A DNA stretch of 64,000 bases. It comes from Marinomonas sp. UCMA 3892 (GTDB lineage Bacteria; Pseudomonadota; Gammaproteobacteria; Pseudomonadales; Marinomonadaceae). How positions within the stretch are numbered: the first letter of the stretch is position 1; each line of letters begins with the position of its first letter. Made by a program: the position numbers and the translations under genes. Below, in pieces: positions 1 to 8,832 of this stretch. The notes beneath the pieces are model-generated. The model was given only the letters and a program-made list of their open reading frames with translations, was not told the origin of the DNA and searched no databases. The stretch spans positions 482,958-546,957 of the forward strand of contig NZ_PTXN01000002.1 of the NCBI RefSeq assembly GCF_012726345.1, written 5' to 3'.

Positions 1-2
1 GC

Positions 3-449
3 CATCTACAGCGTAACGGTCGTATTTCCAATGTTAACTTAGCGGATGCCGTAGGTTTATCACCCAGCCCCTGCTTAACACGAGTTAAGCGATTAGAAAA
101 AGCCGGTTACATTATTGATTACGGCGCTCACATTCAATTAGAAAAGCTCGGCACCATTCAACGGGTTTTCACTCAGGTCACTCTAAAAGATCATCGCCCA
201 GATCACTTTGCCCAATTCGAAAACTACATTCGAAAACTAGACGAAGTGCAAGAGTGCCATCTTGTCAGTGGCGGTTTCGACTATCAGCTAATTTTCCTAA
301 CTCGCAATGTAGTCCACTATCAAACCGTAATGGAAGAATTACTCGACAAGAACCTCTTTATCGATAAATATTTCAGCTACATAGTGATCAAATCTCCTAT
401 CGTCAAAAAATATTATCCTATCGATAATTTATTTACGCCTGAAGATTAA
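3..449 (+). CDS. Lrp/AsnC-family transcriptional regulator, 5' end cut by window
   Basis: An open frame runs from the window edge to a TAA at 447-449. The visible 148 residues begin inside an N-terminal winged helix-turn-helix (NGRISNVNLADAVGLSPSPC, then LTRVKRLEKAGYI) and continue into a C-terminal RAM-type ligand-binding domain (VQECHLVSGGFDYQLIF). Both features are typical of Lrp/AsnC regulators, which sense amino acids and control their metabolism. About 10-15 N-terminal residues are missing. The next gene on the same strand is a succinate-semialdehyde-type dehydrogenase, so this regulator may control that operon; that is inference. It resembles, but is clearly distinct from, the Lrp-type protein at the other end of the window (63140-63622). 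Confidence 0.9.
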   Translation, partial: HLQRNGRISNVNLADAVGLSPSPCLTRVKRLEKAGYIIDYGAHIQLEKLGTIQRVFTQVTLKDHRPDHFAQFENYIRKLDEVQECHLVSGGFDYQLIFLTRNVVHYQTVMEELLDKNLFIDKYFSYIVIKSPIVKKYYPIDNLFTPED

Positions 450-642
450 TACCTTGACAATCTAGCAAAGCACATTCTCCCTATTGGGTGCGATTTCCCC
501 AACCGCAGCATAAGCTTCCGTATCTGCTCATAAAAACAAACAATCCTACGATTTATCCTCCCATAACAAGCGTAATCGTTAGTCTGCTCTCGCTAAAATG
601 GTTATCAACTCAACGATGGCTGTATTGAAAAGGCAAAGATTT

Positions 643-2124
643 ATGACTCTGATACTCAAGCGCCCCAACCTAATTCGTACCAATAACTTCATCAATGGCC
701 AATGGCAAAATAGTGAGCAAAATGCACACTACCCCGTTAGTAATCCTGCCACTGGAGAAGATTTTGCTCAGGTAGCAAACAGCACAGTAAAAGATGCTAA
801 AGAAGCCACCGACGCTGCTTATCAAGCATTCGAAAGCTGGCGCACCCAACCCGCAAAAGTACGCTCACAATGTCTCATCCGTTGGCACCAGTTAATAATA
901 AAAAACGCGGAGGATTTAGCTCGCATCATTTCCTATGAACAAGGAAAACCGCTCGCAGAAGCCCGTGGCGAAGTCGCCTATGGCGCCTCATATGTGGACT
1001 GGTTTGCCAGCGAAGCACTTCGCACTTACGGGGATATCATTCCTGAAACAGTTCATGGCAAAAAGCTCATGGTGGTCAAAGAAGCGGTCGGGGTTGTGGC
1101 GGCGATTACACCTTGGAACTTCCCTTTGGCTATGATCGCACGAAAAATAGCGCCTGCGCTTGCCGCTGGCTGCACTGTGGTTGCCAAGCCCGCGGAAGAC
1201 ACCCCATTAACGGCATTGGCTTTAGTTGCCTTAGCCGAAGAAGCCGGAATTCCAGCCGGTGTATTAAACATAATCACCTCGTCACGGGACCGAGTATCAG
1301 AGGTGGTAGGCGTATGGTTAAGCGATGCCCGCGTCCGTAAAGTCACCTTCACGGGTTCCACCGCCGTCGGTAAAATTTTAGCAAGAGAATCAGCTGCCAC
1401 ATTGAAACATCTGTCTTTGGAGTTGGGAGGTAATGCGCCCTTTATCGTCTTTGAAGATGCAGACCTTGATGCCGCTGTTGAAGGATTAATCGCTGCGAAA
1501 TTTCGTAATGGTGGTCAAACCTGTGTATGCCCAAACAGAGTCTACGTTCATGACAGTGTTTATGATGATTTTGCTGACAAATTAACCAAGCGTGTTGCCT
1601 CTCTAAAAGTCGGACCATGGGATCAGGCCGATAGCCAAATTGGCCCTATGATCAACGACCGAGCCATCGAAAAGATTCAACGTCATGTAGACGATGCTCT
1701 GACGCTCGGCGCTCGCTTGCTCACAGGTGGAAAGCGCATTCAAAACGACATGGCAACAGGGCCAAACTATTTTGCTCCTACCGTTCTGGTTGATGCCAAT
1801 CATGATATGGAACTCGCCCGTGATGAAACCTTTGGGCCTGTTGCTCCACTCTTTCGTTTTCACTCAGAACAAGAAGTGATTGAAGCGGCCAATGACACTC
1901 CGTTTGGTTTAGCGGGTTATTTTTATTCCAACGATATTAAGCGCGTTTGGCGCGTCTCAAGCAAAATGCAAACCGGTATTGTTGGTATCAATGAAGGGGC
2001 CATCGCTTCAGAAACAGCTCCCTTTGGTGGTGTGAAAGAGTCCGGTTATGGTCGCGAAGGTTCACGCTACGGATTGGATGACTACATGGATACAAAATAT
2101 CTTTGCCAAGGTAATTTGGATTAA
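643..2124 (+). CDS. gabD: NAD(P)-dependent succinate-semialdehyde dehydrogenase (GabD-like)
   Basis: Oxidises an aldehyde, most likely succinate semialdehyde, to the acid in the cytoplasm. The 493-residue protein has normal length for the family. It carries the nucleotide-binding ITPWNFPLAM segment, the catalytic Glu in LSLELGGNAP (about residue 260) and the catalytic Cys in FRNGGQTCVCPNR (about residue 294). The context around that Cys is the GabD type, as in 4-aminobutyrate catabolism. A frame extends upstream to an ATG at 598, but an AAAAGGC ribosome site lies just before the ATG at 643 and the conserved domain starts soon after it, so 643 is preferred. It is followed after 17 bases by an M14 deacylase and then an FAD oxidoreductase, suggesting an aldehyde released from an amine or amide substrate. 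The exact substrate is uncertain. Confidence 0.88.
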   Translation: MTLILKRPNLIRTNNFINGQWQNSEQNAHYPVSNPATGEDFAQVANSTVKDAKEATDAAYQAFESWRTQPAKVRSQCLIRWHQLIIKNAEDLARIISYEQGKPLAEARGEVAYGASYVDWFASEALRTYGDIIPETVHGKKLMVVKEAVGVVAAITPWNFPLAMIARKIAPALAAGCTVVAKPAEDTPLTALALVALAEEAGIPAGVLNIITSSRDRVSEVVGVWLSDARVRKVTFTGSTAVGKILARESAATLKHLSLELGGNAPFIVFEDADLDAAVEGLIAAKFRNGGQTCVCPNRVYVHDSVYDDFADKLTKRVASLKVGPWDQADSQIGPMINDRAIEKIQRHVDDALTLGARLLTGGKRIQNDMATGPNYFAPTVLVDANHDMELARDETFGPVAPLFRFHSEQEVIEAANDTPFGLAGYFYSNDIKRVWRVSSKMQTGIVGINEGAIASETAPFGGVKESGYGREGSRYGLDDYMDTKYLCQGNLD

Positions 2125-2141
2125 GACTGGAGATGGCTGCA

Positions 2142-3131
2142 ATGAATAATGAATCGTTAACACCCAATAAGGATACGCTACCGGATTATCCTATTGAGAT
2201 AGAATTTCCAGACATCACGCCCTACGAGAAAGGCAACAGTGGCATTCCTTATCTTTATACTTTTGATAGTGGCGCCGCTGGACCACATGTGATGATAAAC
2301 AGCATTATTCATGGCAATGAAGTCTGTGGTGCTATTGTCGTAAAAGAGCTGATCGATATGGGGTTAACACCTCGTCAAGGCAAACTCACGCTGGCATTTT
2401 CAAATGTGGCAGCTTATCTAACTTTTGATCCGCAAAATCCGGATAAATCACGCTTTGTAGACCAAGATATGAACCGTGTGTGGACGAAAGCGATCCTTGA
2501 AGACCTCACTAAAGACTCATCCGAACTTCGCCGCGCCCGTGAAATGCGTCCAGTAATTGACGAGGTGGATTTCCTCTTAGATTTGCATTCAATGCACGAA
2601 AAATGCTCACCCCTTTGCGTCTGTGGTCCATTGGATAAAGGCTTAGAACTAGCCAAACAACAAGCTTCCCCTGCTTGGGTGATTCGTGATGAAGGCCATC
2701 CGGAAGGTTGCCGACTCCGTGATTATGCGGATTTTGGTGATTCAAGCAGTGATAAAAACGCTCTTTTAGTCGAATGCGGTCAACACTGGGAGTCTTCTGC
2801 GGTCACTGTGGCACGCGATGTTACCGCTCGCTTCTTAGTATTGCATGGCGTTATTGAACAAGATGACTTACCCAGCTATTGGTTCCAACCACTTGAGCCA
2901 ATAATGAATATAGTAAAAGTCACGGAACCTGTCGTAGCGACCAGTATGGATTTTCGTTTTGCCGATCAGTACACAGGTTTAGAAACATTTAGTGAAGCTG
3001 GCAACGTCATTGCATGGAGTGATGGCCTACCTGTTAAAACCCCTTACGCAAACTGCGTTTTGGTGATGCCATCGATTCGGCAATTACGACCAGGTGTCAC
3101 TGTGGTGCGTCTGGGTGAACTGTGCATTTAG
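2142..3131 (+). CDS. Succinylglutamate desuccinylase/aspartoacylase-family (M14-like) zinc deacylase
   Basis: A predicted zinc-dependent amidohydrolase that would remove an acyl group from an N-acyl amino acid or amine. The sequence shows the zinc-binding motif HGNE in INSIIHGNEVCGA (about residue 50), a second histidine in LLDLHSMHEKC and a C-terminal beta-rich domain. The 329-residue length fits the AstE/AspA family. An ATG also exists at 2133, but GGAG at 2129-2132 touches it directly and is correctly spaced for the ATG at 2142. The gene lies between a GabD-like dehydrogenase and an FAD oxidoreductase on the same strand. It is not close enough to DoeB/EutE (ectoine pathway) or AstE to name a substrate. 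Confidence 0.8.
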   Translation: MNNESLTPNKDTLPDYPIEIEFPDITPYEKGNSGIPYLYTFDSGAAGPHVMINSIIHGNEVCGAIVVKELIDMGLTPRQGKLTLAFSNVAAYLTFDPQNPDKSRFVDQDMNRVWTKAILEDLTKDSSELRRAREMRPVIDEVDFLLDLHSMHEKCSPLCVCGPLDKGLELAKQQASPAWVIRDEGHPEGCRLRDYADFGDSSSDKNALLVECGQHWESSAVTVARDVTARFLVLHGVIEQDDLPSYWFQPLEPIMNIVKVTEPVVATSMDFRFADQYTGLETFSEAGNVIAWSDGLPVKTPYANCVLVMPSIRQLRPGVTVVRLGELCI

Positions 3132-3215
3132 ATAAGTCATAAAAATACATACTGACACTTTTAGTCGAATTCATCCGTCAAAAGCGTCATCCTTAAATAC
3201 AGCAAGGGGAACAAA

Positions 3216-4541
3216 ATGCCCGCTCCATTATTATGCATTTCATCAACACCAGAATTACCAGAAAGCGCGGATGCCGTTGTTATCGGTGGTGGCATCGTGG
3301 GCGTTTGTGCAGCCTATTTTATGGCACGCCAAGGAATGAAAGTCGCTCTCATTGAAAAAGGCCGAGTTGGAGCAGAACAGTCCAGCCGAAATTGGGGCTG
3401 GTGTCGCCAACAAAACCGTGACGCACGTGAACTCCCCCTTGCGACCAAAAGCCTAGATCTGTGGGAAGAAATTACCGAAGATCTTGGCGAGGATTTGGGC
3501 TTTCGCCGCTGCGGATTACTCTATTTATCGGATAACCAAGCGGAAATTGATACTTGGGCGAAATGGCGTGACTTTGCGAAAGGTGAAGGGGTAACCACTC
3601 ATATGCTCAGTGCGAGCGAAGCGGCTGAACGTGGTATCTCCACCAATAAACCATGGCTAGGCGGTGTGTTCTCTCCTTCCGATGGTATTGCCGACCCTTC
3701 CAGAGCCGCGCCATTGATTGCCAAAGGCGTGATAAAACACGGCGGCAGTATTCACCAATTCTGCGCCGCTCGTGGCATTGAAACCGAGGCAGGCAAAGTA
3801 TGTGGTGTCATTACAGAAAAAGGCGTGATTAAAACCTCTCAAGTGGTCATGGCTGGCGGCGCTTGGGCTTCGTCTTTTTGTAACCAGCTGGGGATCCGCT
3901 TCCCACAATCCGCCGTGCGCTCTTCTGCTCTCTCTCTTATGCCGGGAGCGAAAGGCATTCCGAGTGCGTTACATACGTCCGAAGTCTCCATTACACAACG
4001 CAGTAACGGTGGCTATACACTTGCTATCTCAGGCACAGCGAATGTGGATATCACGCCTCAACAATTGCGCTTTGCCACAGATTTCTTACCCATGTTCGCA
4101 AAACGCTGGAAGATACTCTCTCCAGGCGATTTACAAGCTTGGCTAGCAGGTCATGAAACTCGTAAAAAATGGGCTTTAGATAAACCCACTCCGATGGAAA
4201 AAACTCGAATTTTAGACCCAAGACCGTCCACCAAATTAATTGAAGAAACTCTGAGACGTGCACGCATGCTGCTGCCTGAATTCGCCAATATTCCAGTACA
4301 AAATGCATGGGGCGGCTACATTGATAGTACGCCTGACGGTGTGCCAGTCATTGATCATGCAGAGAATATTTCAGGCTTTTTAATTGCTGCTGGATTCTCG
4401 GGGCACGGATTTGGTATCGGACCAGGCGCTGGTAAGTTGATCGCTGAAATGCTCGCCGGTAAAGAAACCTTTGTGGAGCATAAACAATACCAACTTGCTC
4501 GATTAAACAAAAAAGCATGGGGGAAAGTGTCGGATTTTTAA
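3216..4541 (+). CDS. FAD-dependent oxidoreductase, DAO family (amino-acid/amine dehydrogenase-like)
   Basis: The N-terminus has a Rossmann FAD-binding motif, VVIGGGIVGVCAAYFMARQG, near residue 20, followed by ALIEKGRVGAEQSSRNWGWC. The NWGWCRQQ element marks a DAO-family subgroup seen in amine and opine-type catabolic clusters. A C-terminal FAD-contact segment, AAGFSGHGFGIGPGAGKLIAE, ends the domain. These enzymes oxidise secondary or primary amines or D-amino acids and give aldehydes or keto acids, which fits the upstream aldehyde dehydrogenase. It is the last gene of the + strand operon, 84 bases after the deacylase, and is followed by a strong terminator. A second DAO-family gene lies at 10579-11856 in the convergent operon. 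The substrate cannot be assigned. Confidence 0.85.
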   Translation: MPAPLLCISSTPELPESADAVVIGGGIVGVCAAYFMARQGMKVALIEKGRVGAEQSSRNWGWCRQQNRDARELPLATKSLDLWEEITEDLGEDLGFRRCGLLYLSDNQAEIDTWAKWRDFAKGEGVTTHMLSASEAAERGISTNKPWLGGVFSPSDGIADPSRAAPLIAKGVIKHGGSIHQFCAARGIETEAGKVCGVITEKGVIKTSQVVMAGGAWASSFCNQLGIRFPQSAVRSSALSLMPGAKGIPSALHTSEVSITQRSNGGYTLAISGTANVDITPQQLRFATDFLPMFAKRWKILSPGDLQAWLAGHETRKKWALDKPTPMEKTRILDPRPSTKLIEETLRRARMLLPEFANIPVQNAWGGYIDSTPDGVPVIDHAENISGFLIAAGFSGHGFGIGPGAGKLIAEMLAGKETFVEHKQYQLARLNKKAWGKVSDF

Positions 4542-4570
4542 ACAGAATCCGTCCTTTCCACATTAAAGTA

Positions 4571-4602
4571 AAAAGCCATGACAGTGACCTGTCATGGCTT
4601 TT
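4571..4602. terminator. Bidirectional intrinsic terminator between convergent operons
   Basis: A perfect 14-base inverted repeat AAAAGCCATGACAG / CTGTCATGGCTTTT with a 4-base loop TGAC, flanked by T-rich sequence on the + strand and by A-rich sequence that reads as T on the - strand. It lies between the + strand FAD oxidoreductase and the - strand AraC-type gene and can end both transcripts. Confidence 0.93.
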
Positions 4603-4629
4603 TTATCACTTATAAAAATCACAAACTCG

Positions 4630-5025
4630 CTAAGCCTTACAAAAGCGTTCTCTGTATTGGCTAGGTGTCACACCACATAAACGCTTAAAGTGCTTAGCCA
4701 AATGACTCTGATCAAAAAAGCCCACCGCTCCAGCAACTTCGGTAGGTCGTTTGCCTTGCTCAATCAAAAACTGAGCGTTACAAACACGCACTCGGCAGAC
4801 ATATTGATAGGGAGAAATCCCCATTAATTGACGAAACCGCTTTGCCAAACTAAAGCGAGTTAACCCTACTAGAGCAGCTAAAGAGTCTAAATCAATAGAC
4901 TCTTTATAATGCTGATCAATATATGCTTTGGCTTTTGCTATCGACTGAGAGGCCGATTCATTAAGGCAAATAATGGTATTTTCGCTTAGGATATTTGCTG
5001 GCAAAATTTCCACTAGATCTTCCAT
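4630..5025 (-). CDS. Short AraC-family transcriptional regulator
   Basis: A DNA-binding regulator made almost entirely of the C-terminal AraC double helix-turn-helix (YIDQHYKESIDLDSLAALVG, then FSLAKRFRQLMGISPYQYV and FFDQSHLAKHFKRLCGVTPSQYR). It has no sizeable N-terminal ligand domain. An in-frame GTG at 5097 would give 155 residues and overlap the end of the ABC ATPase gene by 8 bases. The ATG at 5025 is preceded by an excellent AGAGAGGTG ribosome site five bases upstream, so 131 residues is preferred. It is the last gene of the transporter operon and probably regulates it. The missing sensor domain means the inducer may be sensed indirectly, or the gene may be a shortened descendant of a longer regulator. 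Confidence 0.85.
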   Translation of the reverse strand: MEDLVEILPANILSENTIICLNESASQSIAKAKAYIDQHYKESIDLDSLAALVGLTRFSLAKRFRQLMGISPYQYVCRVRVCNAQFLIEQGKRPTEVAGAVGFFDQSHLAKHFKRLCGVTPSQYRERFCKA

Positions 5026-5089
5026 AATCGCACCTCTCTCGCTTAAATATAGATTCCTTGTCCCTATAGGTTTCGGGACTCTCATAAAT

Positions 5090-6931
5090 TTAGACACTTT
5101 CGACTAAGGCATTTTTCTGCTCATGGCGTTGAACACTTTGACTATTTAAGTCATTAACAAATGTGTGGTGACACAATATTTGATTGCCTTTTGGTAGCTT
5201 AATTCGAGCAGGAATAATGCGATTACATTTACCCTCAATCCTTACCGCACAACGATCTAAAAATGGACAAAGTTCCACATTCTGTTTGGCCGCGCTAATG
5301 GTTGGCAAAGTTTCATGGTTCGCATTTGTCGACTCTAGCCAGCCTTGTTGCAGCTCTGGTACTGAATCGATAAGTAATTGAGTATAAGGATGAAATGGCG
5401 GACGCTGAAAAGACTCACCAGCCCCTTGCTCCACTTTAAAACCAGAGTAAAGCACAACCACTTCATCACAAATGGCTTGAACCATACTGATATCATGGCT
5501 GATAAAGAGATAGGAAACGTTTAATTTCTTCCTTAAATCGGCCATTAATTCGAGAATAGCAGCACCAACAACGGTATCCAGAGCCGATGTCACTTCATCA
5601 CACAGAATAATATCGGGTTCTGCGGCTAACGCTCTTGCTAAGTTAATACGTTGTTTTTGACCACCAGACAACTCGGTTGGTCGACGATTCGCAATGCTGG
5701 CCGGTAAATGCACTAACGACAATAACTCTAGTACCCTATCACGCTGTTTCTTGCCTTTCATGCCATGATAAAAGCGCAATGGACGGGCAAGAATTTCTTC
5801 AACAGTATGCAAAGGATTCAAGGCCGTATCGGCATTTTGAAAAACATATTGCACGCGTCTTAACTGTTCTCTTGTTCGCTTAGTAGCATGCTCATTCAAC
5901 TGTTCGCCATCAAGGTAGGTATTTCCCCCACTTGCTTGAACTAAGCCAACAATACTTCTTGCTAAGGTGGTTTTTCCTGAACCCGATTCGCCAATCACCC
6001 CAACGGTTGCACCACGACGAATTTTTAAATCTATGTTGTGAAGTACTTTTTTATTACCAAAACTCACTTCTAAATGACGTACTTCTAACAAAGGAGTGTC
6101 TGTATTCAAGTCCATCGTTTTCTGCTCGACCGTATCCTGACGAGTTTCAGGTTTCATAGCAGACAATAAACTTTTGGTGTATTCATTTGTTGGGGCTTCT
6201 AGAATCTCACGAGTGACATTATTTTCCTGAATTTCACCATTTTTCAGAACCACGATACGATCGGCCATTTGAGCAACAACGGCTAAATCATGGGACACAT
6301 AAACGGCCGTTGTATTGCGCTCTTGAACCACCTTTTTAAAAGCTCTTAGCACTTCAATTTGTGTTGTTACATCCAACGCCGTCGTCGGCTCATCCAATAT
6401 CACCAAAGCAGGGTCGGTGATGAGTGCCATTGCAGCCATCAAGCGCTGAAGTTGTCCACCCGATACTTGATGGGGATATCTTTCCCCTATGGTTTCAGGT
6501 GATGGCAAAGCCAGCTCTTTAAATAAACCGATGGCTTTTTCTTGAGCCTCTTTGCGAGAACAGGTCTTATGAATCATGGCGCTTTCTATGACCTGATCCA
6601 TTATTGTTTTTGATGGATTAAAAGCCGCTGCCGCACTTTGCGCAATATAAGATACCGTTCGGCCACGCATTTTTGTCAGCTGATGAGGAGAAAGAGTCAA
6701 AACATCCACTCCTGCGACTTGAACAGAGCCGCCAACAATATGACAGCCACTGCGAGCATAGCCCATCAAAGACAAGGCAATGGTTGTTTTACCAGAACCA
6801 GATTCACCAATTAATGCTAATACTTCACCCTTTTTTAAACTGAAGTCGGCGCCATGGACAATTGGAATATCAGCCCCACCAGAGCGCACAGCAACGCGTA
6901 AACCACTCACTTTTACAAGTTCTGTCATCAT
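5090..6931 (-). CDS. Fused double ATPase of a dipeptide/opine-type ABC importer (DppD-DppF fusion)
   Basis: One 613-residue chain holds two complete ABC cassettes. The first has Walker A GESGSGKTTIALSLMG (about 41-56), signature VSGGQLQRLMAA and Walker B ALVILDEPTTALD. The second has Walker A GESGSGKTTLARSIVG (about 310), signature LSGGQKQRINLARAL and Walker B DIILCDEVTSALD. Each is followed by the oligopeptide/dipeptide C-terminal extension; the second includes the Cys-containing CPFLDRCAVRIEGKC segment of that family. It powers uptake through the two permeases encoded just upstream (gap of 8 bases). Such fusions (as in GsiA or YejF) replace separate DppD and DppF. Context with amine oxidoreductases and aldehyde dehydrogenases points to a nitrogenous compound rather than ordinary dipeptides. 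Confidence 0.92.
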   Translation of the reverse strand: MMTELVKVSGLRVAVRSGGADIPIVHGADFSLKKGEVLALIGESGSGKTTIALSLMGYARSGCHIVGGSVQVAGVDVLTLSPHQLTKMRGRTVSYIAQSAAAAFNPSKTIMDQVIESAMIHKTCSRKEAQEKAIGLFKELALPSPETIGERYPHQVSGGQLQRLMAAMALITDPALVILDEPTTALDVTTQIEVLRAFKKVVQERNTTAVYVSHDLAVVAQMADRIVVLKNGEIQENNVTREILEAPTNEYTKSLLSAMKPETRQDTVEQKTMDLNTDTPLLEVRHLEVSFGNKKVLHNIDLKIRRGATVGVIGESGSGKTTLARSIVGLVQASGGNTYLDGEQLNEHATKRTREQLRRVQYVFQNADTALNPLHTVEEILARPLRFYHGMKGKKQRDRVLELLSLVHLPASIANRRPTELSGGQKQRINLARALAAEPDIILCDEVTSALDTVVGAAILELMADLRKKLNVSYLFISHDISMVQAICDEVVVLYSGFKVEQGAGESFQRPPFHPYTQLLIDSVPELQQGWLESTNANHETLPTISAAKQNVELCPFLDRCAVRIEGKCNRIIPARIKLPKGNQILCHHTFVNDLNSQSVQRHEQKNALVESV

Positions 6932-6939
6932 TCTTCTCC

Positions 6940-7809
6940 TTAATGGTGTGCCGATTTATTGCCAAAGCTATCGATCAACAAGTTAACCCCAATGGTCAAA
7001 GACGCAATAGCAATGGCTGGGGCAATAACCGCTGGCGCTCCTGACCCTAAACCAGAGATATTTTCACGAACCAAAGATCCCCAATCTGCATCCGGCGGCT
7101 GTACACCCAAGCCAAGAAAACTCATGGAACTCAACAGCAAAACAACAAACACAAAACGCAGACCAAAGTCGGTCAAGACTGGACGGAACATATTAGGAAG
7201 GACTTCTTTGAAAATAATATAAGCCATGGACTCACCACGGAGCCGAGCAACTTGAACATAGTCTAACGTCATGACATTTACTGCCAAAGCACGGGCAATT
7301 CGAAAGCTCCCCGGCATGTAAGCAATGGCTGCCATGATAATTAGCAAAGGAACCGAAGAACCGAACGATGCCACCATAATCAAAGCAAACATCTTGCTTG
7401 GGATTGAAATCATTGCATCTTGAGTACGACTAATCACCGCATCTAACCAACCACCTGAAGCGGCAGCCACTAAGCCCGAAACAACACCAGCAGTACAAGC
7501 CGCAACGGTGGCGGCCAAAGCAACACCAATGGTATAAGGTGTGCCATTTAATACTCGGCTAAAAATATCTCTGCCTAAGTAGTCCGTACCCATCCAGTAT
7601 TTAGCGCTCACAGGGCCAAAGACATCGTAACTTACAAAATCATTGGCGCCATAAGGTGCAACCATCGGCCCAATTACCGACATGATTAACCAAAAAAGAA
7701 TTAAGATACCACCAATAGCACCACTGGCAGATCGCCCACGCAAGCGAGAGAAAAGTGACACGCTATAAATAGAGGTAGCCTTTTTAACGGAAGAAGTATT
7801 TGAACTCAT
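6940..7809 (-). CDS. ABC transporter permease, DppC/OppC type
   Basis: Inner-membrane subunit of the peptide/opine-type ABC importer. The 289 residues show an N-terminal membrane helix (IGGILILFWLIMSVIGPMVA), the DppC-like segment GTDYLGRDIFSRVLNGTPY, several hydrophobic helices, and the ATPase-contact EAA-type loop ARLRGESMAYIIFKEVLPN near residue 200. It overlaps the preceding permease gene by 4 bases (ATGA-type coupling) and is 8 bases upstream of the fused ATPase gene, so all are one operon. Confidence 0.93.
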   Translation of the reverse strand: MSSNTSSVKKATSIYSVSLFSRLRGRSASGAIGGILILFWLIMSVIGPMVAPYGANDFVSYDVFGPVSAKYWMGTDYLGRDIFSRVLNGTPYTIGVALAATVAACTAGVVSGLVAAASGGWLDAVISRTQDAMISIPSKMFALIMVASFGSSVPLLIIMAAIAYMPGSFRIARALAVNVMTLDYVQVARLRGESMAYIIFKEVLPNMFRPVLTDFGLRFVFVVLLLSSMSFLGLGVQPPDADWGSLVRENISGLGSGAPAVIAPAIAIASLTIGVNLLIDSFGNKSAHH

Positions 7810-8759
7810 TTTCGCAACCTCGGATTAGATACAATTTCACAAATATCAGCAATTAGAACCAAGATGAGATAGCCAAAACAAAATAGCATGGCGCAACCTT
7901 GAACCAAGGGCATATCCCTTGTGCTAACCGCGTTAAGCATTAATGTTGCGATTCCGGGGTAATTAAAAATGGATTCGACAATAATTACGCCGCCCAATAA
8001 ATAGGACAAGCTCAATGCAACCGCATTCGCAATTGGGCCAAGGGCGTTAGGTAATACATGACGTAACACAATTCGCATTGGGCTGGCTCCTTTTAGCAAA
8101 GCCATCTCCACATAAGGGGAACTTAATTGATCAATCACCGCTGCTCGTGTCATTCGAGCCATTTGGGCGACCAAGACACTGCACAACGTCAGTACAGGCA
8201 TGGCATAGACTTTAATCATCTCGCCAAAAGTATGTGCACTTTCCACATGAGACAATGCCGACAACCAACCAAGTTTTACCGCAAAGATTAATACGGCAAT
8301 AGTCGCAATTAAAAACTCTGGAACCGACACTGCAAAGACCGCCATCATATTGATGTACCGGTCGAACCAAGAGCCACGATACATGGCAGAAAAAATACCA
8401 ATCGACAGTGCGATAGGAACGGACACACTCGCAGCAAAGGCTGCCAAAACAAGTGTATTGGGTAAACGGCTCCAGATTAGCTCCATGATTGACATGCCAT
8501 TTACCATGGAATAGCCAGCATCCCCAACGAGTAAGCCACCAAGCCATTGGATATAACGAGTATAAATGGGTAGGTCTAATCCTAGTTGCGTTCTTAAAGC
8601 CGCCAGAGTTTCTGGCGTGGCGGATTGACCCAATAACTCTTGAGCAGCATCACCTGGCAATAAATTCGTGATGATAAAAATCACCAGAGAAACAATCCAT
8701 AAGGTCAATACACCTAGCCCTATGCGATTCATTATAAGCCGTGAAATTGTTTGATTCAT
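7806..8759 (-). CDS. ABC transporter permease, DppB/OppB type
   Basis: Inner-membrane partner of the DppC-type permease. The 317-residue protein starts with a signal-anchor helix (IGLGVLTLWIVSLVIFIITNLLPGDAAQ), which carries the LPGD element usual in DppB/GsiC proteins. Its EAA loop, LLKGASPMRIVLRHVLPNALGP, lies near residue 220, and six or so hydrophobic segments are visible. The start is supported by linkage to the solute-binding-protein gene 73 bases upstream, with a strong mRNA hairpin in the gap. It forms the translocation pore with the protein at 6940-7809. Confidence 0.93.
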   Translation of the reverse strand: MNQTISRLIMNRIGLGVLTLWIVSLVIFIITNLLPGDAAQELLGQSATPETLAALRTQLGLDLPIYTRYIQWLGGLLVGDAGYSMVNGMSIMELIWSRLPNTLVLAAFAASVSVPIALSIGIFSAMYRGSWFDRYINMMAVFAVSVPEFLIATIAVLIFAVKLGWLSALSHVESAHTFGEMIKVYAMPVLTLCSVLVAQMARMTRAAVIDQLSSPYVEMALLKGASPMRIVLRHVLPNALGPIANAVALSLSYLLGGVIIVESIFNYPGIATLMLNAVSTRDMPLVQGCAMLFCFGYLILVLIADICEIVSNPRLRK

Positions 8760-8777
8760 GGTTCACCTATTATGCAG

Positions 8778-8808
8778 AGCATTGTGGAATCAAAGCTTCC
8801 ACAATGCT
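8778..8808 (-). other. Intercistronic stem-loop between solute-binding-protein and permease genes
   Basis: A perfect 12-base inverted repeat AGCATTGTGGAA / TTCCACAATGCT with a 7-base loop lies just after the solute-binding-protein stop codon. No T-run follows on the - strand, so it is unlikely to be a full terminator. The usual role of such hairpins in ABC operons is to protect the upstream mRNA from 3' exonucleases and so make more binding protein than permease. That role is inferred. Confidence 0.75.
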
Positions 8809-8832
8809 GAGTTTAGTAACAAGAATTGGGAC

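Noticed and set aside
1053..1400. Long open frames antisense to the GabD-like gene and similar frames elsewhere
   Set aside because: They are shadows of strongly supported genes, with no ribosome sites or recognisable domains.
2142..3131. Assignment as DoeB/EutE (ectoine-derived N-acetyl-diaminobutyrate deacetylase)
   Set aside because: Only general M14-family motifs are shared, and the ectoine hydrolase gene (doeA) and other doe genes are absent.
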